From Candidatus Gastranaerophilales bacterium (GTDB taxonomy: Bacteria > Cyanobacteriota > Vampirovibrionia > Gastranaerophilales > Gastranaerophilaceae): a DNA stretch of 64,000 nt. The notes beneath the pieces are model-generated. The model did no database searches. It worked only from the letters and a program-made list of their open reading frames with translations, and was not told the origin of the DNA. This document shows, in pieces, positions 40,482 through 51,148 of this stretch. Within the stretch, counting starts at the first letter, position 1. The number at the start of each line of letters is the position of its first letter. The stretch is taken from NCBI GenBank assembly GCA_944324345.1, contig CALUVT010000001.1:496001-560000 (forward strand), in the 5' to 3' direction. The translations under genes and the position numbers were made by a program.

Positions 40482-42131
40482 CTAAACTATGGCACCATGT
40501 GAGGCATCTTGAACATTTTGAGAATATTTATACAGGTATCCTGACTTTATTTTAGGTTCAAAAGGTTTTAGAGCTTTTCTTCTTTTTTCAAGTTCTATTT
40601 GATCCACAAGTAAGTCTATTTTACGATTTGGGATATCAATTTTTATTCTGTCTCCATCTTTAACGAGGGCAATATTACCACCATTTGCAGCTTCAGGACA
40701 TATATGCCCTACGCAAATTCCTCTTGTTGCACCGGAGAAACGACCATCTGTTATTAAAGCACATTTTGTCCCAAGACCTTTTCCAACAAGGAGTGAGGTT
40801 GGTGCAAGCATTTCTCTCATGCCGGGGCCGCCTTTGGGCCCTTCATATCGAATTACTATGACATCACCCTCTTTTATCAAATCATTTTCAAGAGCACTCA
40901 TCGCATCCTCTTCGCTGTCAAAAGTTCTTGCATTGCCTTCAAACGTGTAACATTCCGGAGCTACTCCTGATGTTTTAATGACGCATCCGTCACTTGCAAG
41001 ATTACCGTACAAAATACTCAAACCCGGTTGTGTGTAAGAAGATTGTTCGTATTGTGGAATTATTTTTGTGTCAATCCAAGCATTTTGGCTTATTTCATTT
41101 ATGCTCAAACCGCAGACTGTTTTGGTGTTTGTTAAAAATTTGTCAAGCGATTTTAAAACAGCAGGAATCCCTCCCGCATTGTGAAAATCTGCCATTGTTA
41201 AGGTGGATGAGGGGTTGATTTTTACTATTTGGTGGATATGCTCACTTATTTGTTCAAAATCCTTTAGTGTAACATCAATATTCCCTGCATTTGCTATTGC
41301 AAGAAGGTGTAAAAAGGTATTTGTGGAGCCGCCAAGTGCCAAATCTACCGTGATTGCATTTCTTAAGCTGTCTTTTGTGATTATATCCGAAGGCTTTGTA
41401 TCTTTATTGACAAGTTCTACTATCTGCATTCCGCTTTCAAAGGCTATACGCCGTTTCTTAGATGAAACGGCAGAAGAAGAGGAACAATATGGCAAACTCA
41501 TTCCCATTACTTCTGCAAGGCAGGCCATTGTATTTGCTGTGTACATCCCCTGACAAGCTCCCGCAGAAGGACACGATTCTTCTTCAAAAGCTAAAAGTTC
41601 ATCTTCTGAAATTTCTCCTTTTCTAAAGCGCCCAACAGCTTCAAAAGAACCAGTGACCATTGTTAATTTGTTGTGTCCAAGGCATTGTCCGTCAAGCATA
41701 GGACCGGCTGTGACAATTATTGCAGGGATATTAAGCCTCAATGCTCCGATAATCATGCCCGGAGTAATTTTGTCACAATTTGAAAGTAATACTAACCCAT
41801 CCAGCTGATGTGCGGCTGCAACACTTTCAACACAGTCTGCTATTAAATCTCTTGAAGGTAATGAATATCTCATTCCGCTGTGCCCCATTGCGATTCCGTC
41901 ACAAATTGCAGGAACCCCAAATACAAAAGCTTGTCCGCCAGCTGTATGTATCCCCTTTTCAATTTGGCGTTCCAAATCCCGCATTCCAATATGCCCGGGT
42001 ACCAGATCTGAAAATGAACTTGCTATACCTATGAAAGGTGCTTTCATATTTTTTTTGCTTACACCGGTTGCCATTAAAAGCCCGCGATGAGGTGTTCTGG
42101 CTATTCCTTTTTTTACATTATCACTTTTCAT
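40482..42131 (-). CDS. ilvD: Dihydroxy-acid dehydratase
   Basis: A 549-aa enzyme of isoleucine/valine synthesis that dehydrates 2,3-dihydroxy acids. Fe-S cysteines are in the expected motifs: [31 protein letters not shown] and [17 protein letters not shown]. Near the end are [22 protein letters not shown] and PEAANGG. Full length. Its start overlaps the end of the NagA-type gene by 4 nt (ATGA), an unusual pairing of branched-chain amino acid and amino-sugar genes. Confidence 0.95.
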   Translation of the reverse strand: MKSDNVKKGIARTPHRGLLMATGVSKKNMKAPFIGIASSFSDLVPGHIGMRDLERQIEKGIHTAGGQAFVFGVPAICDGIAMGHSGMRYSLPSRDLIADCVESVAAAHQLDGLVLLSNCDKITPGMIIGALRLNIPAIIVTAGPMLDGQCLGHNKLTMVTGSFEAVGRFRKGEISEDELLAFEEESCPSAGACQGMYTANTMACLAEVMGMSLPYCSSSSAVSSKKRRIAFESGMQIVELVNKDTKPSDIITKDSLRNAITVDLALGGSTNTFLHLLAIANAGNIDVTLKDFEQISEHIHQIVKINPSSTLTMADFHNAGGIPAVLKSLDKFLTNTKTVCGLSINEISQNAWIDTKIIPQYEQSSYTQPGLSILYGNLASDGCVIKTSGVAPECYTFEGNARTFDSEEDAMSALENDLIKEGDVIVIRYEGPKGGPGMREMLAPTSLLVGKGLGTKCALITDGRFSGATRGICVGHICPEAANGGNIALVKDGDRIKIDIPNRKIDLLVDQIELEKRRKALKPFEPKIKSGYLYKYSQNVQDASHGAIV

Positions 42132-43033
42132 TCTTTATTTACCTTTATTATGTTCCAGTTGTCATCCCACTCAATAGAACCATTTAAGTCTATGTCGTGG
42201 TATTTATATGGATTATTTATATATTCCGGATTAAAAAGATTGTGTGTTGCAAGTCTTTTTATAATATCCGGTAGAATTGTTGTACTGCCTGCAATTGTCC
42301 CGTCTTTTGATGTCGCTTTTTCCCCGTTATAGAAAACGGGTTCATCTGCAAATATGGTTTCTTTTAAATCGCTCTTAGTTATTGGAAGACTGTCGCTTAT
42401 CAAAAGAACTTTGTCAATTGGTTTTGTTTTAAATACAAGGCTGAGTGCTTCATCTGATACATGAATACCGTCAGCAATAATTTCTGTATAAATATCATCG
42501 TTAGTTAATGCAGAAAGTGAGGTTGAACTTTTTCTGTGATTAATTCCTTCCATAGCGTTAAACAGGTGGGTAACTCCGGAACATTTGCTCAAATCCCCTC
42601 CAATACAGTGCCCCGCTTGAATTTTAATATCTTTGTGTGATAAATAATCTAAAAGTCCCTCATCAAGTTCTGGGGCAAGTGTAATAATTTTTATGAAATC
42701 ATCTTCAACAAGTTTGTAATTTTCTTTGGTAAGTTTCATAAAATGTTTGGGATTATGAATTCCTTTTTTAAGCGGATTTATAAAAATTCCCTCAAGGTGT
42801 ATCCCCAAAATTTTTGCCATATCCGATGTTTGGTTGGATGCAGCCTTTTTTATTACGTTAATTGCTTTTTTTATGTTTTCCACATTATCAGTAACAAGTG
42901 TTGGGAATATTCCTCCAATTCCGTATTTTAAAATTTCCCTGGAAAGATAAAGAACATCATCCACGGATGCCTTATTAAAATCAATTCCGAAACATCCGTG
43001 AAAATGCTGTTCTATTAATAATTTACTCTGCAT
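42128..43033 (-). CDS. nagA: Short NagA-like N-acetylglucosamine-6-phosphate deacetylase
   Basis: 301 aa, against about 380 for typical NagA. The N-terminal beta-sandwich is missing and the protein begins almost at the barrel: [11 protein letters not shown] (His-x-His metal motif), [18 protein letters not shown] (metal Glu), [21 protein letters not shown] and LISDSLP (catalytic Asp). AGHCIGG stands where GHT-type His ligands are expected. It would deacetylate GlcNAc-6-P from peptidoglycan recycling or host glycans. Activity of the shortened form is not certain. It is the first gene of the ilvD pair. Confidence 0.82.
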   Translation of the reverse strand: MQSKLLIEQHFHGCFGIDFNKASVDDVLYLSREILKYGIGGIFPTLVTDNVENIKKAINVIKKAASNQTSDMAKILGIHLEGIFINPLKKGIHNPKHFMKLTKENYKLVEDDFIKIITLAPELDEGLLDYLSHKDIKIQAGHCIGGDLSKCSGVTHLFNAMEGINHRKSSTSLSALTNDDIYTEIIADGIHVSDEALSLVFKTKPIDKVLLISDSLPITKSDLKETIFADEPVFYNGEKATSKDGTIAGSTTILPDIIKRLATHNLFNPEYINNPYKYHDIDLNGSIEWDDNWNIIKVNKE

Positions 43034-43077
43034 ATCTTTTCCCCTTTAATACTTGAAACGGCAAAAGTCCAGAAATA

Positions 43078-44553
43078 CTATATTACACTCACCGCAAATA
43101 CTTTTCGAGCTTCTTCTCTGTCGTCGAAGTGTATTGTTTTATCTTTTAAAATTTGGTAATCCTCATGTCCTTTCCCTGCAATTACAACAACATCATTGTT
43201 GTTTGCAATTGTTTTCAAAAGGGCGATAGCACTTCCGCGATCGGGCTCAACTATTACATTTTCAGTGTTTACAGATTTTAACCCTGCAATAATATCTGTT
43301 ATTATGACCTGTGGGTCTTCTGAACGTGGATTATCACTAGTTATAACAATTTTATCAGCAAGTTTTTCAGCTATAGCTCCCATTTTAGGCCGTTTGGTTG
43401 CATCTCTGTCTCCACCGCATCCGAAAAGGCATATTAATTTTCCATCTTCCGGTGTGATTTCTCTGGCAGATTTCAATACATTTTCTAAACCGTCAGGAGT
43501 GTGTGCATAATCAACAATTACTAGAGGTTTTTTTACGACAACTTCAAACCTGCCTGCAACACCTTTAACATTTTGCAGAGCCCTTAAAGCAACTTCAATA
43601 TCAATTCCCATGGCAAGAGCAGTAGTAACTGCTGCCAATACGTTATAAACACTGAACATCCCGTTCATGTGAAGGTTTACTCTGTATTCTTTTGCGTTTG
43701 CAACAAGTGTAAATTCTGCACCGTTTAGTGAAAAATTGATGTTATGTGCCATAACGTCACTCTGCTGTTTAACGCCGTATGTATAAACTTTTACATTTTC
43801 AGGAACAACACTGATAAATCTGTCGCCATATTCATCATCAGCATTAATAACCGCAAAATTACCTTCTTTTAAACGTTCAAAAAGAAGTGCTTTTGCTTTG
43901 AAATAATTTTCCATTGTAATATGGTAATCAAGATGATCTTGCGTCAAATTTGTTAAAACAGCACCGTTAAATCTGCAGCCACCAACTCGGTTTTGATCCA
44001 ACGCGTGAGAGCTAACTTCCATTACAACATTATCAATTTTTTCAACATCTTTTATCATTCGAAGAGTTGCCTGCAGTTCAGGTGCTTGTGGTGTTGTATG
44101 TTTGGCGTCCCTGTATTCTCCGTTTGAAGACAACTTGTAGCCTAAAGTTCCTATAAGTGCACATTTTTGGCCATTTTCTTCAAAGATTTTTTGAATTAAA
44201 TGTGTTACAGTTGTTTTTCCATTTGTACCTGTTATGCCTATCAAATTTATACCTTTCGAAGGGCTTGAATAAAATCTGTCTGCGATATCTGCAATTTTAT
44301 GTCTTGTGCAGGAAACTATTACCTGTGGAACTTTGGACCCTTTAACTTCTCTTTCCGCCAGAATTGCTGCAGCTCCGTTATCAACGGCATCTTTAACAAA
44401 TTCGTGCCCATCGGTATGTTCTCCGACAAGACAAACAAAAATATCCCCTTTTTTTGTGGTTTTCGAATTGTATGAAATTCCTGTTATATTAACATTTTTG
44501 AAGTTTACTAAATCCTTGTAATCTAAGTACTCGATTAATTCATCCAGTTTCAT
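43078..44553 (-). CDS. murE: UDP-MurNAc-tripeptide synthetase, meso-DAP adding
   Basis: A 491-aa Mur ligase. The N-terminal UDP-binding domain holds ISYNSKTTKKGDIFVCLVGEHTDGHEFV. The ATP site is GITGTNGKTTVTHLI. HHALDQ-like SSHALDQNRVGG and NLTQDHLDYH follow. The C-terminal DNPRSEDP is the signature for meso-diaminopimelate addition, so the cell wall is Gram-negative type A1gamma. It lies 25 nt downstream of the FtsI-type gene, part of a reduced dcw cluster. The ribosome site is AGGAG. Confidence 0.95.
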   Translation of the reverse strand: MKLDELIEYLDYKDLVNFKNVNITGISYNSKTTKKGDIFVCLVGEHTDGHEFVKDAVDNGAAAILAEREVKGSKVPQVIVSCTRHKIADIADRFYSSPSKGINLIGITGTNGKTTVTHLIQKIFEENGQKCALIGTLGYKLSSNGEYRDAKHTTPQAPELQATLRMIKDVEKIDNVVMEVSSHALDQNRVGGCRFNGAVLTNLTQDHLDYHITMENYFKAKALLFERLKEGNFAVINADDEYGDRFISVVPENVKVYTYGVKQQSDVMAHNINFSLNGAEFTLVANAKEYRVNLHMNGMFSVYNVLAAVTTALAMGIDIEVALRALQNVKGVAGRFEVVVKKPLVIVDYAHTPDGLENVLKSAREITPEDGKLICLFGCGGDRDATKRPKMGAIAEKLADKIVITSDNPRSEDPQVIITDIIAGLKSVNTENVIVEPDRGSAIALLKTIANNNDVVVIAGKGHEDYQILKDKTIHFDDREEARKVFAVSVI

Positions 44554-44578
44554 ATTTTATCTCCTGTATAACTCTATT

Positions 44579-46354
44579 TTAATCCTTTTTAACTTGTACC
44601 TTATCCGGTTTAATATTTAATATTCTTGCTACCTGAGTAGAAACTTCATGGAATACCGGTCCTGCAACAGTATTTCCCCAAATAGCCCCGACTTTTGCAC
44701 TGTCCACCATTACATATATTAGTACTTGAGGATCAGATGCCGGGAAGTAACCTATAGTTGATGTGTACATATAGGGGGTATATCCTGCTCCACCTTCTTT
44801 CGGTTTTCTGGATGTTCCTGTTTTAGCTGCGACGTTGTATTTATCCATTTTTATTACGGAACGTCCGTTATTAACTGATGCTGCAAGCAACTTTGTAATT
44901 GTTTGTGCAGTTGAAGGTTGGATAACCTGAATATGATGAATTTTATTATCATATTCTTCTTGATTGTATTTTATAATATGCGGGGTTATGCGTACTCCGT
45001 TGTTCGCTAGGGCTTGAACAGCAGAAATCATTTGAATTGCTGTTACAGATGTTCCGTATCCATAGGCCATTGTAGCATGTATCCCTTGATCCCAATGAGT
45101 CCAGTATGGGAGCAAACCGACTGATTCTCCGGGGAGGTCAATACCTGTTTTTTCTCCAAAACCAAACTTTTTCAAAACTCCGTAAAATTCTGCGGGAGAC
45201 ATTGTTCGTGCCACATTTATTGATCCTATATTGCTTGAATGTTCGAATAAATATTCAAGCGATATTTCTCCCGGGTAAGGACGAATATCATAGTCGTAAT
45301 TTTTTATTTCCCATTTTCCTATCGTTGTTTTTCCGGTATCTAGAATTTTTGTGTGTTCATTGATTTTCCCTAAATCCATTGCACTTGCAACTGTTACGGT
45401 TTTGAATGTAGAACCGGGAGGAAATACGTCTGTTAAAGTCCAATTTTTAAGTTGTTGAAAGGTAGCTTTTTTATAGTTGTTAGGGTCAAATGTCGGATAG
45501 ACGGCGTAGGCAAGAATTTCACCTGTTTTAGGGTTCATAACAATTACTGTACCCCGTTCGGCTTCCTTTTCCTTAACCATCTTTTCTATCTCTTTTTCAC
45601 AAACGTGTTGTATTGCTGCATCAATGGTTAAAGTAACATTTTCACCTTTTGGATTTGTAGTTGTTGCAACAGGATCTGTTGTAAAATCATATATTATCTT
45701 GCCATCACGGGTTCTTTGATATTTAACTGTGTTTATGACGTGTTCAAGTTTGTCTTTTGCTGTGTATTCAACTCCGTTGGCGATGTCAGCATCAAAGTTA
45801 TAATAACCTAAAACGTGTGCTGCAAGAGTCCCTTGGGGGTATTCACGAGTGTTTTTTTTGCCTAAACTGATTTCTCTCAGATGAAGTTTCGAAATTTCTT
45901 TTGCCGCATTTCTGTCTATGTCTTTTTTTAGAGTGATAACAGGTCCGGGCTTTTTGAGCTTTTGTAAAAGAGTATCTTTAGGCATTTTTAATATTGGGGC
46001 AAGCATTTTTGCAAGTTCTTCCGGAGAATGATCATAATCTGCAGGGTGTGCATAGACGTCTGAATAAACTTTATCAGTTGCAAGTTTAATCCCGTTTCTG
46101 TCAAAAATATCACCTCTCATAGAAAATATTCTGCCAACACGTTGACTTTTCGCTCTTGCTCTATATTTACCGACATCAATTACTTGTATAAAAAACAGGT
46201 ATATAACAAGCAAAACCATAAAACATATAAAGAATATGTGTAAAAAGCCTACTACCTGATCAAATGTTTTATTGCGTTTTTCTATTTCATTTTCCGGCTC
46301 ATTTCGCAATTTTCTTCTCAAAACAAATCCCTCTTTATTACTATATTTTATCAT
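44579..46354 (-). CDS. ftsI: Class B penicillin-binding protein, FtsI type
   Basis: 591 aa with a cytosolic tail, one membrane helix (about residues 34-56), a PBP dimerisation domain (~75-270, RGDIFDRNGIKLATD) and a transpeptidase domain. Active-site motifs are PPGSTFK with Ser315 and Lys318, EHSSNIG (SxN), and AAKTGTSRKP (KTG). It crosslinks septal or lateral peptidoglycan, and position just ahead of murE supports FtsI/PBP3. The start is uncertain: a TTG 13 codons inside (after AAAGAGGG) has the better ribosome site. Confidence 0.9.
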   Translation of the reverse strand: MIKYSNKEGFVLRRKLRNEPENEIEKRNKTFDQVVGFLHIFFICFMVLLVIYLFFIQVIDVGKYRARAKSQRVGRIFSMRGDIFDRNGIKLATDKVYSDVYAHPADYDHSPEELAKMLAPILKMPKDTLLQKLKKPGPVITLKKDIDRNAAKEISKLHLREISLGKKNTREYPQGTLAAHVLGYYNFDADIANGVEYTAKDKLEHVINTVKYQRTRDGKIIYDFTTDPVATTTNPKGENVTLTIDAAIQHVCEKEIEKMVKEKEAERGTVIVMNPKTGEILAYAVYPTFDPNNYKKATFQQLKNWTLTDVFPPGSTFKTVTVASAMDLGKINEHTKILDTGKTTIGKWEIKNYDYDIRPYPGEISLEYLFEHSSNIGSINVARTMSPAEFYGVLKKFGFGEKTGIDLPGESVGLLPYWTHWDQGIHATMAYGYGTSVTAIQMISAVQALANNGVRITPHIIKYNQEEYDNKIHHIQVIQPSTAQTITKLLAASVNNGRSVIKMDKYNVAAKTGTSRKPKEGGAGYTPYMYTSTIGYFPASDPQVLIYVMVDSAKVGAIWGNTVAGPVFHEVSTQVARILNIKPDKVQVKKD

Positions 46355-46400
46355 AATTAATTTTAAAAGAATTAAATATTAAATAATTTTAACTTTGTTG

Positions 46401-46413
46401 TATAATCAATTTA
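46401..46413 (+). promoter_or_regulatory. -10 of a leaderless amidase gene
   Basis: TATAAT (46401-46406) is followed after 6 nt by ATG 46413. No Shine-Dalgarno is present. Confidence 0.6.
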
Positions 46414-47774
46414 TGAATAAGTTTGTTTTAGTGATGGGATTGTTGTTACTTGGGTGTAGAGTGTTTGCTTTTGATGTGGTTTACCCTGCAAAAAACGATG
46501 CGATAATAAATTCTAAATCAACATTTTTTATAGGTTCCTCAAATAAGCCTTTAAAAATTAACGGAAAAAATATTCCTTTACATCAGACAGGTGCTTTTGC
46601 TTATGTAGTTGATTTGAATATTGGAGAGAATACTTTTATTTTGCAATCGGAAGATGAAAGACAAGTATTTGTAATTACTCGCCCCAAAGTAAATCCGGAG
46701 CCTTTAAAATCATCTCCTTTTACTCAGTACAACAAACAAAAGTTATTGGTTGTGACAACGGAAGATGCACCTCTTCGATCAAGCCCTGTTGATTCGGGAA
46801 TAAATAGAATTGCGCATCTTCAAAGAGATGTTGAGCTTATATCTGACGGTGAACAGGGAGGATTTTATAGAATTGTTTTAGGAGATAAGAATTTTGGCTG
46901 GATGTCTAAGTCTAATGTAAAAACAGCTGAAAATAATTCTCCTACTCTTGCTCAATTATTTGGTTATGAATTTTTAGACAGTAAAGAATTTTATACATTT
47001 GTTTTTCACCTTGATAAGAAAGTCCCTTTTGAAATGGTTGAGGGTGAGAATTTTCAGATAAAACTTTATAATATAAAGGAACAGCCTGCAGGAACTTATG
47101 TTATGAATGTTCCTATAAATGACGTTTTGAGTACTCGCAAACTTTTAGGTTATAGTGGCAAGTATAGTGGGAATGACTTTATCCTTAAGATAAGAAAACC
47201 ATTGTCAACTCATTCTTGGCGTCCACTTCATAATATAAGGATAGCGGTTGATGCAGGCCACGGCGGATATGAAAACGGTGCAACAGGATGTTTGGGCGAT
47301 AAAGAAAAAGATATAAATTTGAAAATTGCTCAATACCTTCAAGCAGAATTAAAAAAACGCGGGGCTAAAGTTATCATGACCAGAAATGGTGATAATTACG
47401 TTAGTCTTAAAGATAGAGTTGAGATTGCAAATTATGGAGATGCTGTTGTATTTTTGAGTATCCACGGGAATGCTCTGCCTGATGGCTCAAATCCAAATGA
47501 ACACAGAGGTACAAGTATCTATTATTATCACAATCAGGCGAAACCTCTTGCGGATATAATAATGGATACAATTGTATCGGAAATTGGTGTGCCTAATGAT
47601 AAAGTCCGTCAGGGAAGTTTGGCTGTTGTTCGCAATACAAATGCATTGAGCCTTTTAGTAGAAGTTTCGTATTTGATAAATCCGGAAGATAATGCAAATC
47701 TTGTAAACCCAGAATTTCAAAAACAATATGCAAAAGCTATTGCAGACAGTTTAGAAAAATATTTTTCAAATTAA
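46413..47774 (+). CDS. N-acetylmuramoyl-L-alanine amidase (Amidase_3)
   Basis: 453 aa from the ATG at 46413. A TTG at 46395 overlaps the -10 and is less likely. A signal peptide (MNKFVLVMGLLLLGCRVFAF) is followed by a beta-rich N-terminal half with an SH3-like part (~110-170). The C-terminal zinc amidase spans ~275-450: RIAVDAGHGGYENGATG, then EKDINLKIAQYLQ (Zn Glu), FLSIHGNA (Zn His), and VEVSYLINPEDN with the catalytic Glu. It cleaves the stem peptide from MurNAc in the periplasm, for daughter-cell separation. It is divergent from ftsI-murE. Confidence 0.92.
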   Translation: MNKFVLVMGLLLLGCRVFAFDVVYPAKNDAIINSKSTFFIGSSNKPLKINGKNIPLHQTGAFAYVVDLNIGENTFILQSEDERQVFVITRPKVNPEPLKSSPFTQYNKQKLLVVTTEDAPLRSSPVDSGINRIAHLQRDVELISDGEQGGFYRIVLGDKNFGWMSKSNVKTAENNSPTLAQLFGYEFLDSKEFYTFVFHLDKKVPFEMVEGENFQIKLYNIKEQPAGTYVMNVPINDVLSTRKLLGYSGKYSGNDFILKIRKPLSTHSWRPLHNIRIAVDAGHGGYENGATGCLGDKEKDINLKIAQYLQAELKKRGAKVIMTRNGDNYVSLKDRVEIANYGDAVVFLSIHGNALPDGSNPNEHRGTSIYYYHNQAKPLADIIMDTIVSEIGVPNDKVRQGSLAVVRNTNALSLLVEVSYLINPEDNANLVNPEFQKQYAKAIADSLEKYFSN

Positions 47775-47795
47775 TCTTATATTTTTACTTGTAGA

Positions 47796-47832
47796 AAAAT
47801 TCCCTCTTCAACTTTTTAGAAGAGGGAATTTT
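47796..47832. terminator. Bidirectional terminator
   Basis: A 14-bp perfect stem (AAAATTCCCTCTTC / GAAGAGGGAATTTT) with a 9-nt loop lies between the convergent amidase and pepA genes. Confidence 0.92.
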
Positions 47833-47855
47833 GATTTAAAAATTTAAAACAGCCC

Positions 47856-49256
47856 TTATTTTTCTGTTATGTAATTTAAAAGAGTTCTGACGCCTACACC
47901 GGTTGCACCTGCAATAAATTCTTTTTGAGGTTTTTCAAGATATGCAGTTCCTGCAATATCGATGTGGCACCATTTTGTATCTTTTACAAACTCTTGTAAA
48001 AATACGCCTGCAGCAGATGCTCCACCGTAGCGTGAGCCAGTATTTTTCATATCTGCAATGTCAGATTTTAAACTGTTTTTGTATTCACTAAACATAGGTA
48101 ATTGCCAGTAGGTTTCTCCTGAATCTTTCCCTGTCTTGATTAATCGGGCAATCAGTTCTTCATCATTACCCATGATACCTGATGCTACTGTGCCAAGTGC
48201 TACCATACAAGCACCTGTTAATGTTGCAATATCAATTACTTCATCAACATTTAAATCGCAGGCATAGCATAAGGCGTCTGCAAGAGTTAATCTCCCTTCA
48301 GCATCTGTATTGTCGACTTCTATAGTTTTTCCGTTTTTTGCAGTTAAAATATCTCCCGGTTTGTATGATGAACCGGATGGCATATTTTCACAAGCTGCAA
48401 TAATCCCGTGAACTTCCATATCAGGTTGTAATTTTGACAGAGCCTTCATTACACCTAATACGCAAGCCGCACCGGACATATCATCTTTCATCGTAAGCAT
48501 TGATGAGGCTGGTTTGATATCTAATCCGCCGGAATCAAAGCAGATTCCTTTACCAATAATTGCAACTTTTTTCTTCGCGTTTTTACCTGTGTATTTCATA
48601 TGAATGAATTTTGGAGGTTGTACGCTTCCTTGTCCTACTGCCAAGTAAGCTCCCATTCCCATTCTTTCGATTTCTTGCTTGTCAAATATTTTTGTTTCAA
48701 CACCTTCTATACTCTTTGCAATTTCAGCAAGCTTTGCAGGGGTTGCAATTTGAGCTGGGGTGTTGGCAAGATCTCTTGTGAATTTCATTGCTTCTCCAAA
48801 TATTATTCCTTCATTTACATCTTCTTGAGTAAATCTTGCAAAAGTAATTTCATCAAGGTGATGAGCTTTTTCTGATTTGTATTTGTCGTATGCATAATCG
48901 GCAATCATTGCACCAATTGCGGCTGATTTTCCGTAATCCGCATTGACATCAAAATCAAAAACAGCCTTTTTAGCCTTTATTTGTTGTAATTTCTTTACGG
49001 CTTTTACAACAGCCTCTCTCATTTTATTATGGTCAAATTCTTCTTTCTTTCCAAAACCTACAACAAGAATTTTGTCGGCAGGAATTTGGCCTAAGGTGTG
49101 CATAAGATATGTTTGACCGAATTTCCCTTCAAATTTGTCTTTTTCAACAACATACTTGTTCGCAAGTTCTTGTGAAGTTTTTTCACCTTCAAATTTGTTA
49201 ATTACAAGAACCTCAACAGGTAGGTTTTTAACGTCTTGTGAAACTTTAATTTCCAT
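47856..49256 (-). CDS. pepA: Leucyl aminopeptidase (M17)
   Basis: 466 aa from ATG 49256, chosen because AAGGAGAGAG lies directly upstream. The longer frame adds 29 unrelated residues. The N-terminal macro-like domain (~1-160) precedes the di-zinc catalytic domain: IGKGICFDSGGLDIKP, MKDDMSGAACVLG, ENMPSGSSYKPGDIL, VDNTDAEGRLTLADAL, and IATLTGACMVALG. All M17 metal and bicarbonate-site motifs are present. Cytosolic hexamer for peptide turnover. Confidence 0.95.
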   Translation of the reverse strand: MEIKVSQDVKNLPVEVLVINKFEGEKTSQELANKYVVEKDKFEGKFGQTYLMHTLGQIPADKILVVGFGKKEEFDHNKMREAVVKAVKKLQQIKAKKAVFDFDVNADYGKSAAIGAMIADYAYDKYKSEKAHHLDEITFARFTQEDVNEGIIFGEAMKFTRDLANTPAQIATPAKLAEIAKSIEGVETKIFDKQEIERMGMGAYLAVGQGSVQPPKFIHMKYTGKNAKKKVAIIGKGICFDSGGLDIKPASSMLTMKDDMSGAACVLGVMKALSKLQPDMEVHGIIAACENMPSGSSYKPGDILTAKNGKTIEVDNTDAEGRLTLADALCYACDLNVDEVIDIATLTGACMVALGTVASGIMGNDEELIARLIKTGKDSGETYWQLPMFSEYKNSLKSDIADMKNTGSRYGGASAAGVFLQEFVKDTKWCHIDIAGTAYLEKPQKEFIAGATGVGVRTLLNYITEK

Positions 49257-49535
49257 TTTGTCTCTCTCCTTTTTTATAGTCGAAGTATAGCACTTTTCAA
49301 TATATTTGTAAATCGACATATTTTTCATTGATATATGTATCAATTTTTAAAATTGTACTATACAAAAAAACATAATCATGATATCATATTGACAGATGTA
49401 GTAGGTAAATATTTTTTGGAAATATATGCAATAAAATTTATTTGAATATTTGAATAATTTGAAGCTCGATAGGATATATGTATCGGGCATTGCGTGTATT
49501 ATTAAAAAATAGAAAAGGATAAGGTATAAAACTTT
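49257..49535. other. Divergent intergenic region, pepA-rny
   Basis: About 280 nt holding both promoters. A TTGACA occurs at 49389-49394 toward rny, but no well-spaced -10 was confirmed. A small hairpin CGATA-N9-TATCG lies near 49468-49486 in the rny leader. No small ORF is convincing. Confidence 0.4.
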
Positions 49536-51056
49536 ATGGACTTTTTATTGATTATTGCGGTTATTGCGGTAATAGCTCTAATCGCTGTGCTTTTTGTCCA
49601 GCAAAGCAAAGTTAAATCTGCACTTCTATCGGTAGAAAAAGACAAAAAAGCATTGGAAGAAAAAGAAAAACTGCTCCTAAAAGAGGCACGTATTAAAGCA
49701 ATCGAAGAATTGCAAGAAGACAGAGAAAAACTTAATGAAGAAGAAAGAGAAAGACGTCAAGAATTAACAAGACAAGAACAAAAGCTCGCAAAGCGTGAAG
49801 ATGTACTTGAAGATAAAATTCAAGAGTACACGGATAAAGATCTTCAGGTTCAACGGAAAATTGATGAGCTATTGGAAAAAGAAGATTATTTAGCAGAAAT
49901 CGTCCAAAAACAGACAACAGAACTGGAAAGAATTTCCGGCATGTCTGCAGAAGACGCTAAGAATATGCTTTTAGACCAATTGAAACATGATTTAGCTCAA
50001 GAGCAGATGCAATTAATCCGTGAAAATGAAGCGAAAATAAAAGAGACATCTTTGGAAAAAGCAAAAGAAATTCTCTCAACAACAATGCAAAGGTGTATGA
50101 TAGAGCAAGTTGTTGAGACAACAGTTTCTGTTGTTGCATTACCAAATGATGAGATGAAAGGGCGTATAATTGGTCGTGAAGGTCGTAATATTAGGGCACT
50201 AGAAACTCTTACAGGTGTTGATTTGATTATTGATGATACTCCTGAAGCTGTTGTATTATCGAGTTTTGACCCCGTGAGGCGTGAAATTGCCAAGCTTGCT
50301 TTGGAAAAATTAATAGTTGACGGCCGAATTCACCCTGTTCGTATTGAGGAAATGGTAGAAAAAGCTCAAGAAGAAATTGATAGAAAAATTTGGGAAGAAG
50401 GCGAAAACGCAACTTTAGAAATGGGAGTTATGGGCCTAAACAAGGAACTTATAAAAACTTTAGGTCGTTTATATTTCAGAACGAGTTACGGACAAAATGT
50501 TTTAAAACATTCTCTTGAAGTTGGTCATATTGCAGGAATGCTTGCAGCTGAAATAGGTGCAAATGAGAAAATTGCAAAACGTGCAGGGCTTTTGCATGAT
50601 ATTGGTAAAGCTGTCGACCAGACTCAAGAAGGAACCCATATTCAATTGGGTGTAGAACTGGCTTCCCGCTACGGTGAAAGCCCTGAAGTTATTCACGCAA
50701 TAGAGGCTCACCATGATGATGTTGTCGCAAATACTATAGAGGCTGTTCTTGTCAAGGTTGCCGATGCAATTTCTGCCGGCAGACCGGGAGCAAGACGTGA
50801 TACTCTGGAAATATATATCAAACGTCTGCAAAAAATAGAAGAAATTGTAAACAGTTATGACGGTATAAAGCAGTCTTTTGCTGTTCAGGCAGGCAGAGAA
50901 GTTAGGATTATTGTCGAATCTGAAAGGTTTGATGATTTGGCATCTCAAAAGCTTGCAAGAGACGTTGCAAAACGTATTGAAGATGAACTTGATTATCCGG
51001 GACAAATTAGAGTTACGGTTGTAAGAGAGTTCAGAACTACAGAAATAGCAAGATAA
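49536..51056 (+). CDS. rny: Ribonuclease Y
   Basis: A 506-aa membrane-anchored endoribonuclease. It has an N-terminal helix (residues 3-23), a long charged coiled coil (~25-190), a KH RNA-binding domain ([23 protein letters not shown]), and an HD domain ([12 protein letters not shown], then EAHHDD) with metal-binding His/Asp. RNase Y starts mRNA decay in bacteria lacking or complementing RNase E. It is the first gene of an operon with ymdB, the usual partner in Firmicutes and others. Confidence 0.95.
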   Translation: MDFLLIIAVIAVIALIAVLFVQQSKVKSALLSVEKDKKALEEKEKLLLKEARIKAIEELQEDREKLNEEERERRQELTRQEQKLAKREDVLEDKIQEYTDKDLQVQRKIDELLEKEDYLAEIVQKQTTELERISGMSAEDAKNMLLDQLKHDLAQEQMQLIRENEAKIKETSLEKAKEILSTTMQRCMIEQVVETTVSVVALPNDEMKGRIIGREGRNIRALETLTGVDLIIDDTPEAVVLSSFDPVRREIAKLALEKLIVDGRIHPVRIEEMVEKAQEEIDRKIWEEGENATLEMGVMGLNKELIKTLGRLYFRTSYGQNVLKHSLEVGHIAGMLAAEIGANEKIAKRAGLLHDIGKAVDQTQEGTHIQLGVELASRYGESPEVIHAIEAHHDDVVANTIEAVLVKVADAISAGRPGARRDTLEIYIKRLQKIEEIVNSYDGIKQSFAVQAGREVRIIVESERFDDLASQKLARDVAKRIEDELDYPGQIRVTVVREFRTTEIAR

Positions 51057-51064
51057 AAGGAATG

Positions 51065-51132
51065 AAATCCAGAAAGACAGGGAGATAAACTGTTTTACGG
51101 ATAGTGACAAAGCTCCCTGCCTTCTGAAATTT
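51065..51132 (+). other. Long hairpin between rny and ymdB
   Basis: AAATCCAGAAAGACAGGGAG (51065-51084) pairs with CTCCCTGCCTTCTGAAATTT (51113-51132) with a few mismatches, enclosing a 28-nt loop. No T run follows, so it is not a standard terminator. It may be a processing or stability element in the rny-ymdB transcript. Confidence 0.6.
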
Positions 51133-51148
51133 CAAAATATTAAAGATT

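Noticed and set aside
51065..51132. The rny-ymdB hairpin as an intrinsic terminator
   Set aside because: No T run follows the stem, and ymdB needs transcription from upstream as no promoter was seen.
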